A stretch of 64,000 bases of DNA from Glandiceps talaboti (lineage: Eukaryota; Hemichordata; Enteropneusta; Spengelidae), in contig NC_135569.1 of assembly GCF_964340395.1 (NCBI RefSeq), positions 18,220,257 to 18,284,256 of the forward strand. Direction: 5' to 3'. The notes under the pieces were generated by a model. That model did not search any database and was not told where the DNA came from. It worked only from the letters and a program-made list of their open reading frames with translations. Positions 12,891 to 27,529 of the stretch are shown here, piece after piece. Both the position numbers and the translations under genes were made by a program. Position 1 is the stretch's first letter, and each line of letters begins with the position of its first letter.

Positions 12891-14249
12891 CACTCACCTA
12901 AATGATAGTGTCCTAGTGTTTACATAGTCACTCACCTAAATGATAGTGTCCTAGTGTTTACATAGTCACTCACCTAAATGATAGTGTCCTAGTGTTTACA
13001 TAGTCACTCACCTAAATGATAGTGTCCTAGTGTTTACATAGTCACTCACCTAAATGATAGTGTCCTAGTGTTTACATAGTATCTCACCTAAATGATAGTG
13101 TCCTAGTGTTTACATAGTCACTCACCTAAATGATAGTGTCCTAGTGTTTACATAGTCACTCACCTAAATGATAGTGTCCTAGTGTTTACATAGTCACCCA
13201 CCTAAATGATAGTGTCCTAGTGTTTACATAGTCACTCACCTAAATGATAGTGTCCTAGTGTTTACATAGTCACCCACCTAAATGATAGTGTCCTAGTGTT
13301 TACATAGTCACTCACCTAAATGATAGTGTCCTAGTGTTTACATAGTCACTCACCTAAATGATAGTGTCCTAGTGTTTACATAGTCACTCACCTAAATGAT
13401 AGTGTCCTAGTGTTTACATAGTCACCCACCTAAATGATAGTGTCCTAGTGTTTACATAGTCACTCACCTAAATGATAGTGTCCTAGTGTTTACATAGTCA
13501 CTCACCTAAATGATAGTGTCCTAGTGTTTACATAGTCACTCACCTAAATGATAGTGTCCTAGTGTTTACATAGTCACTCACCTAAATGATAGTGTCCTAG
13601 TGTTTACATAGTCACTCACCTAAATGATAGTGTCCTAGTGTTTACATAGTCACTCACCTAAATGATAGTGTCCTAGTGTTTACATAGTCACTCACCTAAA
13701 TGATAGTGTCCTAGTGTTTACATAGTCACTCACCTAAATGATAGTGTCCTAGTGTTTACATAGTCACTCACCTAAATGATAGTGTCCTAGTGTTTACATA
13801 GTCACTCACCTAAATGATAGTGTCCTAGTGTTTACATAGTCACTCACCTAAATGATAGTGTCCTAGTGTTTACATAGTCACTCACCTAAATGATAGTGTC
13901 CTAGTGTTTACATAGTCACTCACCTAAATGATAGTGTCCTAGTGTTTACATAGTCACTCACCTAAATGATAGTGTCCTAGTGTTTACATAGTCACTCACC
14001 TAAATGATAGCGTCCTAGTGTTTACATAGTCACTCACCTAAATGATAGTGTCCTAGTGTTTACATAGTCACTCACCTAAATGATAGTGTCCTAGTGTTTA
14101 CATAGTCACTCACCTAAATGATAGTGTCGTAGTGTTTACATAGTCACTCACCTAAATGATAGTGTCCTAGTGTTTACATAGTATCTCACCTAAATGATAG
14201 TGTCCTAGTGTTTACATAGTCACTCACCTAAATGATAGTGTCCTAGTAT
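12891..14249. repeat. 38-bp minisatellite, about 36 copies
   Basis: Unit of 38 bp containing CACTCACCTAAATGATAGTG and TCCTAGTGTTTACATAGT. Very homogeneous: only CCCACC, ATCTCACC and a few single-base variants are seen, implying recent expansion or active homogenisation. Confidence 0.97.
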
Positions 14250-14840
14250 TTCACTATCATAAATTAAAATAGATTAAAAATGACAGTTGACACACTGTCA
14301 GATAAAAACACAAAACATTACACAAATAAAAGTGCATAGAATAATAGTAAAACATTTAGTTTTACCTCTTTACCTCTATCCTTACCAGGAACATGTGACA
14401 GTAATTTGTAGATGCTGAGAAGGGTTTTGTAGGTCAATGAGGGTAAACAGCTGTCTGATTCTCATCATTCTTTTTATTCCTTTAGTAGCTTGGTCTGAAT
14501 GTAGAGGGAATGCAGAATATTGACAAGAATGTGATTGTAACTAATCCTGGTGAATTTGTCAAATGTTTTTACATCATGCAATAGTCCAAATAATGTACAA
14601 TACTTGCATGATAAATCTACTAGCATACATAAGCAGGTGGTGCAATAAAAACATATAGAATGGGTTTGATAAAAAAACAATTCCAGTTGTGTTCAATCTT
14701 AACATTTAATTTATTACTGTGGTTTCAACCAGGCAGGATAGAAGCTAATCATTCAAAAACTGTCTTAACTGTGATGGCAGATGCTGAGAAGTGATTTAGT
14801 TACATCAGTAGAAAACTGCAATATGTCAAGAGATATGAGT
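14250..14840. other. Unannotated AT-rich sequence
   Basis: Nothing recognised between two minisatellites. Confidence 0.6.
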
Positions 14841-15310
14841 CATGGAAAGGATACAACATGACAGAACAATAAAACATATACATGGAAAGGATACAACATG
14901 ACAGAACAATAAAACATATACACGGAAAGGATACAACATGACAGAACAATAAAACATATACACGGAAAGGATACAACATGACAGAACAATAAAACATATA
15001 CATGGAAAGGATACAACATGACAGAACAATAAAACATATACATGGAAAGGATACAACATGACAGAACAATAAAACATATACACGGAAAGGATACAACATG
15101 ACAGAACAATAAAACATATACATGGAAAGGATACAACATGACAGAACAATAAAACATATACATGGAAAGGATACAACATGACAGAACAATAAAACATATA
15201 CATGGAAAGGATACAACATGACAGAACAATAAAACATATACACGGAAAGGATACAACATGACAGAACAATAAAACATATACATGGAAAGGATACAACATG
15301 ACAGAACAAT
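14841..15310. repeat. 40-bp minisatellite, about 12 copies
   Basis: Unit of 40 bp containing CATGGAAAGGATACAACATG and ACAGAACAATAAAACATATA. The only regular variant is CATGG/CACGG. The minus-strand open frames through it are repeat shadows. Confidence 0.97.
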
Positions 15311-15596
15311 AACATATTTCTATGGTTATCATTTTGGAAATTAATCGTTGTTTGCTTATATGAGAAAGGTTTATATTGTTACCATAAAAACCAATGCAAT
15401 AAATCTCTTTGTATGATACTAGCATTATAGTTTATGGGCATCTAGAATAACAAATCTTAAAATTGTACAAAGTCATGTAATTGTACAATATATTCCATTT
15501 TTAGTTGTACTTGTCAAACAGAAGGGTCTAATTGCTTTTCTAATGAATGGGATTTACACACGTTAATGTATCATACTGGAGATGAGTACTTTAGTT

Positions 15597-16276
15597 AGTC
15601 ACCGCCGGACGAAGTCCGGGACAGGGCTCATGGATTGGGTTCCTTCCGTCCATCCGTCCATCCGTCATTCCAGAGCTTGGAGATGCCTGGACCGATTTTT
15701 TTCAAACTTGGTACAGGGGCAACATACTATGGCATACATATGCACGTCAATGTTTCATGATACGATCCAATATGGCCACCTAGCAGCCATTTTGTTTGCG
15801 AATTTTCCCTGTCCAAAGCCATAATTCAGACATGCTTGAACAGACCTCATTCAAAGTTGGTATTAGCACAGTGTTCTATGACATACATGTGCATATCCAT
15901 TTTCGTCATGATACGATCCAATATGGCTGCCTGGCAGCGAATTTGTTGGCACAGTTTTCATGTCCAAAGCCATATTCAGACATGCTTGAACAGGTTCCCC
16001 CCCCCCCCCATCCGACCCATCCTTTATTGTTGAATGGTTTATTCCATCACGTCTTCTTGAAGAGTAGGCATGTCCCATGTCCAACGAGGAGACACAACAT
16101 GAGTAGGCATGTTCCATGTCCAATGAGCAGACACAACATATCTAAGTCTGTTTGATTTAGGTTCACAATTGTTGTTGCGTGATCAGAGTAGTGATATCAA
16201 GAAAATGACAACATAAACTGCCAGTTCCTTAAAACCCAATCATAGTGGCGACTATATCATTGTCAATGACTTGTTG
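15597..16276 (+). mobile_element. Dispersed element family B, copy 1
   Basis: Starts with the perfect hairpin CCGGAC-GAA-GTCCGG (15605-15619), then a TCCGTCCA microsatellite, then a body with 'gatccaatatggc' and 'cagccattttgtttgcg' blocks in two or more monomers of about 150 bp, a C run at 15997-16009, and a tail shared with 59930-60103. No protein is encoded. Layout resembles the HINE copies but the sequence is different. Confidence 0.7.
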
Positions 16277-18566
16277 CTTAATTATATCATACCTTGTTAA
16301 CCAAACAAATTGCCCATGTCATGAATAGCATCATGAAGTGGCCATATGGATGAGGATTGGGTATTTATTTTGGATTTTTAATTTGTAAAATAATTTTATC
16401 ATGACTTCGTACTTGAAAAATCAATGACATGACAAAGCCTGTGTTTGTAACCCAATACATTGCAAAAAGCTAAAAATGAGGTAAAAAAAAAATTGTTATT
16501 GTACGTACAATAACAAACACTTATCAGTCTTGTGCAATTTATTGAGTTACAAAGGACTTGGCGAATGTTGTTTCATATTGATTTTCCAAGTAGGAAGCCA
16601 TGATAAAGTTGTTTTATAAAATTTTGATTAAAAATCCAAATAAATACCACATCTTCATCCATATGGTCACTTTAACCAAGAAGAAGAAATATTATTGAAT
16701 AAAAACCAGTTGGTACATTCTGGCATTCTTTCACGTTGTCTGACCCCAACAAAGGTGATGAAAGTCAAAAAATGGATACATGCATATTATGGTGAGATAA
16801 TCTCACAACATCTGACAGACTTATTTTAGTTGACATGTAGAAAATAGAATACCATTGCTAGACAAAATATTGCAAAGGTTTGGCAAGTTGCCAGGCAGGG
16901 CTTGTAAATTTGTTCTATGTGCAAACTCAATATTAGCATTTCAAATGTTTTTATGGGCCACAGTTTTTTCTGTAAATTGGAATGTACATCACCTGAATTT
17001 TGGAATTAACCTAGAAATTATTATGTCTAATGAATTGAAATTTGATTTGAAAGTCATTCATTAATTTGTAATATTTGTCTTCTTTTTTTTTAACAAAGAA
17101 GTAATGAAATCCCACTATCTATCATATGATGTCGCATTTTTGTGTCATATCATGCAATCATCCCTTAGCTACAAGTGGTTATATGTAGAGATTTTCCATT
17201 CATATATTGAATAATAGATGGAAAGTCTACTGAAAATGAAATGTCCTCTGAGATGTCACTAGGGAAAACAATCAAGTAATTAATGTCAGATGAAACAAAA
17301 ACATTCCATACTGCATGCATGCATTAAAGACCATAGCCATGTATTACTGCCGTACTTCAAATAATGCATTTTTTACCTCCCCATAAGGGTTGTTATGCTT
17401 TTGTCTGTGTCTGTGTCTGTCTGTGGACACGATATCTCAAAAAGTAGCACATTAATTCTAATGAATCTTGCTACACTTCTTCCATATATTAATCACAAGA
17501 ACTGATTAGATTTTGGTAAACATCCAGTGAATATTAATGAGTAATTTGCATAATTAATGATATTTGGTAATTAAGCCATATCTATAGAATGCAAGCTTCA
17601 AACTTCATATAATTTGGTTCATTTATCAACCATAACAGTGCACACACATATCCTATAAAGCCTGTTGGAATAGATTTTAGTTTTGATGAGTAATTTGCAT
17701 AATTATTGTTTTGGTAATTAGGCTTTATCTTAATATATATCTTAATAATGCAATATATCACACTCATTCATCACAAAGGGTGAACAATTTCAATTTTGAC
17801 ATGATTGTTTCCTACGTTATTTGACTATTGGTGCAAATTTGAAAAATGTTTATTAAAGGTACGCGGGGAAGAACCGCTGGCCGACCGCTGCCAATTGATC
17901 TGTAATATACATTGTTGACTTCACATGCCACTCATATGGAAATTTGCCATTTAATTTTCATGAAACTTCGAATACAGACTTAAAAATACCTAGTGAATCG
18001 ATGTATGAAAAAATAATTGCTTGGTGGAAGCATTTTTTTTTTACAAAAACGTCAAATTGGTCAAGCTTTTGGAAAAAAGATTGGTGAAAACTTGGTGTAC
18101 ACCCTGAACTGTGACCTAGACACATTCAAAACAACATACTCTATCGATGTTTGATAGAAAATAGGTGAATTTCCAATTAATTCTATGTAAAAACTGTGAA
18201 AATGGTCCATTTTTGAGTCCAAACGTTGTCATTTTCAAGTCCCAGGTGAAATCATGTAAATCTGTAACAAATGATCCGATTGAAAAACGAGTACCAAACA
18301 TTGATAGGTCAGAGTCTGAAGAATTACCATAGAACTACATTTCCATCCGGGTACTTCAGTTGGGTCAAAGGATTAGTCCGAACGTGGAAAATCTCTCCAA
18401 ACAAAGCCGAAGATGACGTGTTTTAATAAATATTCATGAGAGGTTACGGGTGGGGCCATGATAATGGAGTGGAATGCGGAAGTAAGTCTCTGCATAACGG
18501 ATCGCCGCGATAGTGCATGAGTTGTGACATCGAGGGGATTCAAAAAGATTTGTGCAGTAAATAAGA
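16277..18566. other. Unannotated sequence with probable old repeats
   Basis: No gene found. At 17370-17440 a 'cctccccataagggttgtta' block followed by TCTG-type repeats and 'gatatctcaaaaagta' looks like the 5' end of another dispersed element. From about 17860 to 18560 the sequence is less AT-rich ('ggtacgcggggaag' onward) and may be another element; no terminal repeat was found. Confidence 0.45.
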
Positions 18567-18625
18567 TTTTTAGCACAACTGAACTGAAGGTTCAGTAGTG
18601 CTGTAGGCATGGCAAAGTGTCTGTC

Positions 18626-18677
<52 letters not shown>

Positions 18678-19433
18678 CAACTTAAAGTCAAAAACTGCTG
18701 GGCCGATTGCTTTGATATTTGTGGTGGTCATTTAACTTCTGGTGTCTAGTTGGGAAATTGTTCAAATGAAAATGATTGCAGCAGTGATGTGGGTTTTGGG
18801 TCAACAAATGTGATTTTTGGTCAGAAACCTTAAACTCCAAAACTACTTGGGAGATTGGCATGAAATTTGATGGGAACATTCTTAGATGTGAGAAGATTCA
18901 GATTTGTTCATGACATGATGATTCCCTCAGTAATATGCAAATTAGGGCTAAAAATGTGTATTTTTGGTCAAAAACCTATAATCCAAAACTACTCAGCAGA
19001 TGGGGCTGAAATTTAACAGGGATGCATCTGTTGGTGTATAGATGAAGAAATATTAAGCATATAATGATCTCATCAGTAATATGCAAATAAGGTGCAAAAA
19101 TGTGAATTTTGGTCCAAAATCTATCTCAAAAAGTACTTGGTCCATGGTGAAATGTTTCTAGAAGTGTTATTCTGCAGATTTTCTTTGAAATATTTTGAAA
19201 CAATTGGCCCTAGCAGCCATGACCACGCCCTTAGCAACAACCAAATTGAACAGGAATTGAAAGAAAAATGAATAAACATTCAAAAAATTGCAAAGATAGC
19301 AACATGGTTGGATAGGCAACTGGATAGTCATTCAGCAAATGAACACCTATTGTCAGCATGGACTAGCATATGAATAAACATTACATTTTTTAAAAAACTG
19401 TACAGTTGTGCTACAATGCCATTGGCAGTATTT
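18567..19433 (+). mobile_element. HINE-like element, copy 3 (short core)
   Basis: Complete ends: TTTTTAGCACAACTGAACTG with its hairpin partner at the left, CAGTTGTGCTACAATGCC at the right. TCTG/TG tract at about 18619-18675. Most of the tandem core is missing, so the element is only about 870 bp. Confidence 0.8.
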
Positions 19434-19704
19434 GTTTATTGGGAATGACAATTCGTGTGTATATTTTGGTAAAGGATCAGGAACATTGGACTCTCTGTTC
19501 CTCCTCTTTGACTGTGGCCGTGGTGGACATGAGCATGCTGACAAACAGACAATTTGACATGTGCATATAAAGTTCAAACAACATTTATTAGAAATATTTG
19601 CATTTATAAGAGTACAAACAGATCCATTCAAAGTAAAATCAATTTTCTAGGATGAGAACTAAAATAGCTGAAACTCCCGCCCCCAAAGTAAAAGAATTTA
19701 ATTC

Positions 19705-21195
<1,491 letters not shown>

Positions 21196-21365
21196 ATCCT
21201 ACATTGAACTATTGATCTCGCCCCATAGCAAATCATCATCAATTTGATTGACATTTATATTGGTAGACAATTTGTTTAACTACATTCCGTAGGGGTGTTA
21301 ACATTGCAATGTCACTTAAAGCAAGGATCACATCTATGTTTTTGCTAATGATCTATGTTTAGAGG

Positions 21366-21590
21366 TAGCCTGTTTACTGTGCTGTCAAGATACATCGTTA
21401 GCATTAGCTGGTTGTACGTCCTAGCCCTATAGCCTGTTTACTGCACTCTTAAGATACATCATTAGCTGGTTGTACCTCCTAGCCCTATAGCCTGTTTACT
21501 GCACTGTTAAGATAGATCATTAGCTTGTTGTACCTTCTAGCCCTATAGCCTGTTTACTGCACTCTTAAGATACTTCATTAGCTGGTTGTA
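21366..21590. repeat. ~58-bp minisatellite, about 4 copies (forward)
   Basis: Units contain AGCCTGTTTACTGCACT, AGATACATCATTAGCTGG and TTGTACCTCCTAGCCCTAT. This is the reverse complement of the unit that forms the large array at 24003-25540. Confidence 0.85.
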
Positions 21591-21710
21591 CCTCCCTAGC
21601 CTGTTAGCCATTTTATTGCACTGTAGAGATGCATTAGCTGGTCATACCTCCTAGTCCTCATATTCTCTGCTTGTCATGATTATATTACCAAAGCTGATAA
21701 TAACAGATTG
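21591..21710. repeat. 120-bp direct repeat, left copy
   Basis: Matches 23594-23713 with one difference seen (GATGCATT/GATGTATT). It consists of one unit of the 56-bp minisatellite plus a unique tail ending in 'taataacagattg'. Confidence 0.9.
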
Positions 21711-22073
21711 AAAATTCAACTATTATTGTGTTTATTTACAATGTTATCTAGTGTAGAACTCTTTATCACATACATGTCGTATTTGCTTTCTGTCCATCAA
21801 CACAAAGAAAGAACTTAGTTTTATCACTGTTATGTTTGGCATGCATGTATCAGAGGGCACATTCTTTATTGCCGCCACATCTTCATTTTGTGTTGTGATA
21901 AATATGGATGGAAGGTATTTGATTTTAAAAACCTTGTCGCAAAATACCAACACATATCTAGTGTATTTCATTTCACAAAGGGAAGCTGCAAGATATGAAT
22001 TTGATATCTACATATATATGACTGTATAAAAAGTAGAGAATATTTATTTTCTCAATATCTTCATTCTGTGCTT
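21711..22073. other. Unique sequence; source of a 74-bp duplicated segment
   Basis: No gene recognised. Bases 21917-21990 reappear inside the neighbouring HINE copy at 22257-22330. Confidence 0.7.
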
Positions 22074-22156
22074 TTTAGCACAACTGAACTGAGGTTCAGT
22101 AGTGCTATAGGGATCGCCCGGCGTCTGTCTGTCAGTCTGTCTGTCAGTCTCTGTGT

Positions 22157-22208
<52 letters not shown>

Positions 22209-23256
22209 ATGTGTGTGTTTGTGTGTGTGTGTGTGTAAACAACTTAAAGTCAAAAAATTTGATTTTAAAACCCTTGTCACAAAATACCAACACATATCTA
22301 GTGTATTTCATTTCACAAAGGGAAGCTGCAGTCAAAAACTGCTGAACCGATTGCCATAATATTTGGTGGGTCCGTTACCTTGGGTGTCGAGTTGGGAAAT
22401 TGTTCAAATCGAAATGATCGCATCACAGGTGTGTGATTTGGGTCAAAAAATGTGATTTTTGGTCAAAAAACTTAAACTCAGAAACTACTGGGCAGATTGG
22501 TTTGAAATTTGGTGGGAACATTCTTAAGGGGGTGTAAAGTAAGATTTGTTCATGACATGATGATTCCATCAGTGATATGCAAATTAGGGCTAAAAATGTG
22601 TCTTTTTGGTTAAAAATCTATAATTCCAAAACTACTGAGCAGATTGGGCTGAAATTTAATGGGAATGTATCTAGGGATGTATGGACGAAGAAATATTAAG
22701 CATGCACAATGATTCCATGAGTGATATGCAAATTTGGTGTAAAAATGTTCATTTTTGGTCAAAAACTTTTATCTCAAAAAGTACTTGGTCACCGAGTCTG
22801 AAACTTGGTGAGATGTTTCTGAAAGTGTTATTCTGCAGATTTTCTTCAAAACATTTTGACAAAATTGGCCCTAGCGACCATGACCACACCCTTAGCAACG
22901 ACCAAATGGCAGTATATTTTGGTCAAATAACATCATCTGGTAGGCAAATGAGCAAACATTCAAAAAATGTATGCAAATACCCCAGCAACCATGACCACCA
23001 TAGCAACAGCCAAACGGTCGTGTATTTCACAAATATAACAACAGGAATAGAAAGACAAATGAATAAACATTCAAAAAATGTATGCAAATGTGCCTAGCAA
23101 CAAGACCACGCCCATAGCAACAGCAAAATGATCACATATATTGCAAAGATAACTACGGGGATTAATAGACAATTTAATAAACATTCAAAAAATATATGTA
23201 AATATGCCTAGCAACAAGACCACGACCATAGCAACAGCCAAATAATCACGTATAGT
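22074..23256 (+). mobile_element. HINE-like element, copy 5 (3' truncated, with insertion)
   Basis: The 5' end is intact, with the subfamily marker GGGATCGCCCGGCGTCTG shared with the copy at 52336. TG tract about 22150-22236. A 74-bp foreign segment interrupts it at 22257-22330. The core stops at 'caaataatcacgtatagta', where the 56-bp minisatellite starts; the 3' terminus is absent. Confidence 0.8.
22257..22330 (+). repeat. 74-bp templated insertion inside HINE copy 5
   Basis: Matches 21917-21990 at about 72 of 74 bases, same orientation, about 340 bp away. It interrupts the element right after GTCAAAAA, which is repeated on the far side. Other HINE copies run straight through this point. 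Confidence 0.9.
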
Positions 23257-23650
23257 ACCTCCCTAGCCTGTTAGCCATTTTATTGCACTGTAGAGATGCA
23301 TTAGCTGGTCATACCTCCCTAGCCTGTTAGCCATTTTATTGCACTGTAGAGATGCATTAGCTGGTCATACCTCCCTAGCCTGTTAGCCATTTTATTGCAC
23401 TGTAGAGATGCATTAGCTGGTCATACCTCCCTAGCCTGTTAGCCATTTTATTGCACTGTAGAGATGCATTAGCTGGTCATACCTCCCTAGCCTGTTAGCC
23501 ATTTTATTGCACTGTAGAGATGCATTAGCTGGTCATACCTCCCTAGCCTGTTAGCCATTTTATTGCACTGTAGAGATGCATTAGCTGGTCATACCTCCCT
23601 AGCCTGTTAGCCATTTTATTGCACTGTAGAGATGTATTAGCTGGTCATAC
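23257..23650. repeat. 56-bp minisatellite, 7 copies
   Basis: Unit contains CCTCCCTAGCCTGTTAGCC, ATTTTATTGCACTGTAGAG and ATGCATTAGCTGGTCATA. It is a diverged relative of the 58-bp unit at 21366 and begins inside HINE copy 5. The last unit runs into the 120-bp direct repeat (23594-23713). Confidence 0.95.
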
Positions 23651-24002
23651 CTCCTAGTCCTCATATTCTCTGCTTGTCATGATTATATTACCAAAGCTGA
23701 TAATAACAGATTGGAAATTCTTGCCCAGTACCTAGGTCAATCACAGTGATGACTGTGCAGTCCCTTCTACCATGACATGACTATCATTATTCAAATGAAT
23801 CTGTTTCAGTATGTAGATTTACATACATTTATAGTAGTGAGACAAAACACAAGTGTACATATGTTAATTTACATGTTATTTACATATGATTATGTAAATT
23901 TAACTCTATAAGCACTTGATATCGACTTTTGCAGAGTGGCTACCTGAATCACTTGAGAAAATTTGCTAAACACAAGTGGAGAATATGAGGACTGGGAAGT
24001 TT

Positions 24003-25540
24003 GAGCAGCTAACAATGTATCTTGGACAGTGCAGTAAACAGGCTATAGGGCTAGAAGGTACAACCAGCTAACAATGTATCTTGGACAGTGCAGTAAACAG
24101 ACTATAGGGCTAGAAGATACAACCAGCTAACAATGTATCTTGGACAGTGCAGTAAACAGACTATAGGGCTAGAAGGTACAACCAGCTAACATTTTATCTT
24201 GGACAGTGCAGTAAACAGGCTATAGGGCTAGAAGATACAACCAGCTAACAATGTATCTTGGACAGTGCAGTAAACAGACTATAGGGCTAGAAGGTACAAC
24301 CAGCTAACATTGTATCTTGGACAGTGCAGTAAACAGGCTATAGGGCTATAGAAGGTACAACCAGCTAACAATGTATCTTGGACAGTGCAGTAAACAGACT
24401 ATAGGGCTATAGAAGGTACAACCAGCTAACAATGTGTCTTGGACAGTGCAGTAAACAGGCTATAGGGCTAGAAGGTACAACCAGCTAACAATGTATCTTG
24501 GACAGTGCAGTAAACAGACTATAGGGCTAGAAGGTACAACCAGCTAACATTGTATCTTGGACAGTGCAGTAAACAGGCTATAGGGCTAGAAGATACAACC
24601 AGCTAACAATGTATCTTGGACAGTGCAGTAAACAGACTATAGGGCTAGAAGGTACAACCAGCTAACATTGTATCTTGGACAGTGCAGTAAACAGGCTATA
24701 GGGCTATAGAAGGTACAACCAGCTAACAATGTATCTTGGACAGTGCAGTAAACAGGCTATAGGGCTATAGAAGGTACAACCAGCTAACAATGTGTCTTGG
24801 ACAGTGCAGTAAACAGGCTATAGGGCTAGAAGGTACAACCAGCTAACAATGTATCTTGGACAGTGCAGTAAACAGGCTATAGGGCTATAGAAGGTACAAC
24901 CAGCTAACAATGTATCTTGGACAGTGCAGTAAACAGGCTATAGGGCTAGAAGGTACAACCAGCTAACAATGTATCTTGGACAGTGCAGTAAACAGGCTAT
25001 AGGGCTATAGAAGGTACAACCAGCTAACAATGTGTCTTGGACAGTGCAGTAAACAGGCTATAGGGCTAGAAGGTACAACCAGCTAACAATGTATCTTGGA
25101 CAGTGCAGTAAACAGGCTATAGGGCTAGAAGGTACAACCAGCTAACAATGTATCTTGGACAGTGCAGTAAACAGACTATAGGGCTAGAAGGTACAACCAG
25201 CTAACAATGTATCTTGGACAGTGCAGTAAACAGGCTATAGGGCTATAGAAGGTACAACCAGCTAACAATGTATCTTGGACAGTGCAGTAAACAGGCTATA
25301 GGGCTAGAAGGTACAACCAGCTAACAATGTATCTTGGACAGTGCAGTAAACAGACTATAGGGCTAGAAGGTACAACCAGCTAACAATGTATCTTGGACAG
25401 TGCAGTAAACAGGCTATAGGGCTATAGAAGGTACAACCAGCTAACAATGTATCTTGGACAGTGCAGTAAACAGGCTATAGGGCTAGAAGGTACAACCAGC
25501 TAACAATGTATCTTGGACAGTGCAGTAAACAGACTAACTC
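24003..25540. repeat. 59-63-bp minisatellite, about 25 copies (inverted)
   Basis: Unit contains GGTACAACCAGCTAACAATG, TATCTTGGACAGTGCAG and TAAACAGGCTATAGGGCT. Variants GCTAGAAGG/GCTATAGAAGG and AGGCTAT/AGACTAT recur in ordered blocks. It is the reverse complement of the 21366-21590 family, and its left flank (GAGAATATGAGGACTGG, about 23979-23996) is the inverted form of the tail beside the 56-bp arrays. Confidence 0.95.
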
Positions 25541-25565
25541 GGGGGGGGGGGGGGGGGGGGGGGGG
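25541..25565. repeat. Homopolymer run of 25 G
   Basis: Directly terminates the 59-bp array. The length may be uncertain in the assembly. Confidence 0.9.
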
Positions 25566-25685
25566 ACTCTTGGAAGTTGGATGCAATTATTTAATTGCAT
25601 CTCTGGAAAAACTTTTCAATTAATGTCAATTACATGATATGTACATTCAGGAAAATATGTTATTCAAATTCCATTAAAATCATCT

Positions 25686-25751
25686 TTTTAGCACAACTGA
25701 ACTGATAAGATTCAGTAGTGTTGTAGGCATGGCAAAGTGTCTGACTGTCTG

Positions 25752-25845
<94 letters not shown>

Positions 25846-26885
25846 CAACTTAAAGTCAAAACCCCTCGGATTGATTGCCATGGTATTTGATGGGTGTATT
25901 ACCTTGGGTGTCTAGTTGGGAAATTGTTCAAATCAAAATTATCTTACCACCGATGAGTGATTTGGGTAAAAAAATGTCATTTTTGGTCAAAAAACTTAAA
26001 CTCAAATACTACTGGGCAGATCGGTTTGAGATTTGGTGGAACATTATTAAGGGTGTTTAGATTAAGAATTGTTCACGACATGATGATCCCATCAGTGATA
26101 TGCAAATTAGGGCTAAAAATGTGTCTTTTTGGTCAAAAACCTATAATTCCAAAACTACTCAGCAGATTGGGCTGAAATTTAACAGGGATGCATCTGTGGG
26201 TGCAAAGATGAAGAAATATTAAGCATATTATGATCTCATCAGTGATATGCACATTAGGTGTAAAAATGTGAATTTTGGTCAAAAATTTATATCTCAAAAA
26301 GTGAGATGTTTCTAGAAGTGCTATTCTGCAGATTTTCATCAAAAGATTTTGACACAGTTGACCCTAGCAACCATGACCACACCCTTAGCAACAACCAAAT
26401 GACGGTATATTTTGATTAAATAACAACATCTGATAGGCAAGTGAGTAAACATTCAAAAAATGTATGCAAATATCCCTAGCAACCATGACCACGCCCATAG
26501 CAACAGTCAAACGGTGGTGTATTTCACTAAGATAACAGGGACTAGTAGAAAAGTAAACCAACATTCAAAAGGTGTATGCAAATATGCCTAGCAACAAGAC
26601 CATGCCCATGGCAACAGCCAAATGATCACAGATATTGCAAAGATAACAGGGATTAATAGACAATTGAATAAACATTCAAGAAATGTATGTAAATGTGCCT
26701 AGCAACAAGACCACACCCATAGCAACAGCCAAATGAACGTGCATTTTGCAAAGATAACAACAGGGTTGGATAGGCAACTGGATAATCATTCAGCAAATGA
26801 ACACCTATACCTAGCATGGATCAGCATGTGGATAAACATTTTTTTAAAACTGTACAGTTGTGCTACAACGCCATTGTGCTATTTT
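25686..26885 (+). mobile_element. HINE-like element, copy 6
   Basis: Both termini present (TTTTTAGCACAACTGAACTG; CAGTTGTGCTACAACGCC). TG tract about 25754-25842, body, and four core monomers. Confidence 0.8.
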
Positions 26886-27529
26886 TTATGAAATACAGCC
26901 AAGACAACTCATTAGGACATGGTTTTAGTTTTCTGTAGTTGGAAAAGTTTGACATCTATTTGGACTAAGACATAGTGATAGTATATCATGTAGAAACCAT
27001 GGCACAGTGATAGCTTGTGTATAATCACTTTCAAGGTACTTAGTGTTTGGTATTTTTAGATCAATCTCATTTAGAACTGTTTGACTTTTTAATTTATCAC
27101 ATTAGTGTTGTCAAATAGGACAGTCCAATCAACATGACTTGTACATATTGGGATCTGAAACATTGTAAATTAGAGACACTTCAATTCTTTGATCAGTTGT
27201 GTTTCACTTCCCTTAGGGACATTGTACTTGGCTAGATATTCTGTACTACCTGAAAGTGAATAATCCTGGTTTGTCAGTTTAATATAAGGGGTCATTTCTC
27301 AATTATCAGCAATGCCTTGAGCAGATATACAACAGTAGACAAATAACATGTATATGTTTTTTGTACAAACTTGTTAAATTTGGTCACAAAATGGGGGTTG
27401 GTATTTAAAAACTGTCCTTCAAAATCAAACACAAAATTTGTTTAAACTTTTAACAATTTTAGTAATGATGCAAAGCAGACAGGTTTATAAAGAATATCTC
27501 TGCAAAATCGATCACTTTTTGTTACTTTC
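26886..27529. other. Unannotated AT-rich sequence
   Basis: Nothing recognised. Confidence 0.6.

Noticed and set aside
12891-14249. CRISPR array (38-bp regular repeats)
   Set aside because: There are no unique spacers; units are contiguous, and the context is an animal genome.
14800-15425. Hydrophobic minus-strand frames resembling membrane segments
   Set aside because: They come from the 40-bp array and occur in several frames.
22144-22359. Val/Cys-rich and Thr/His-rich frames at TG tracts (also at 8374, 19639 and 25660)
   Set aside because: Translations of TG/CA microsatellites belonging to HINE copies or free-standing tracts.
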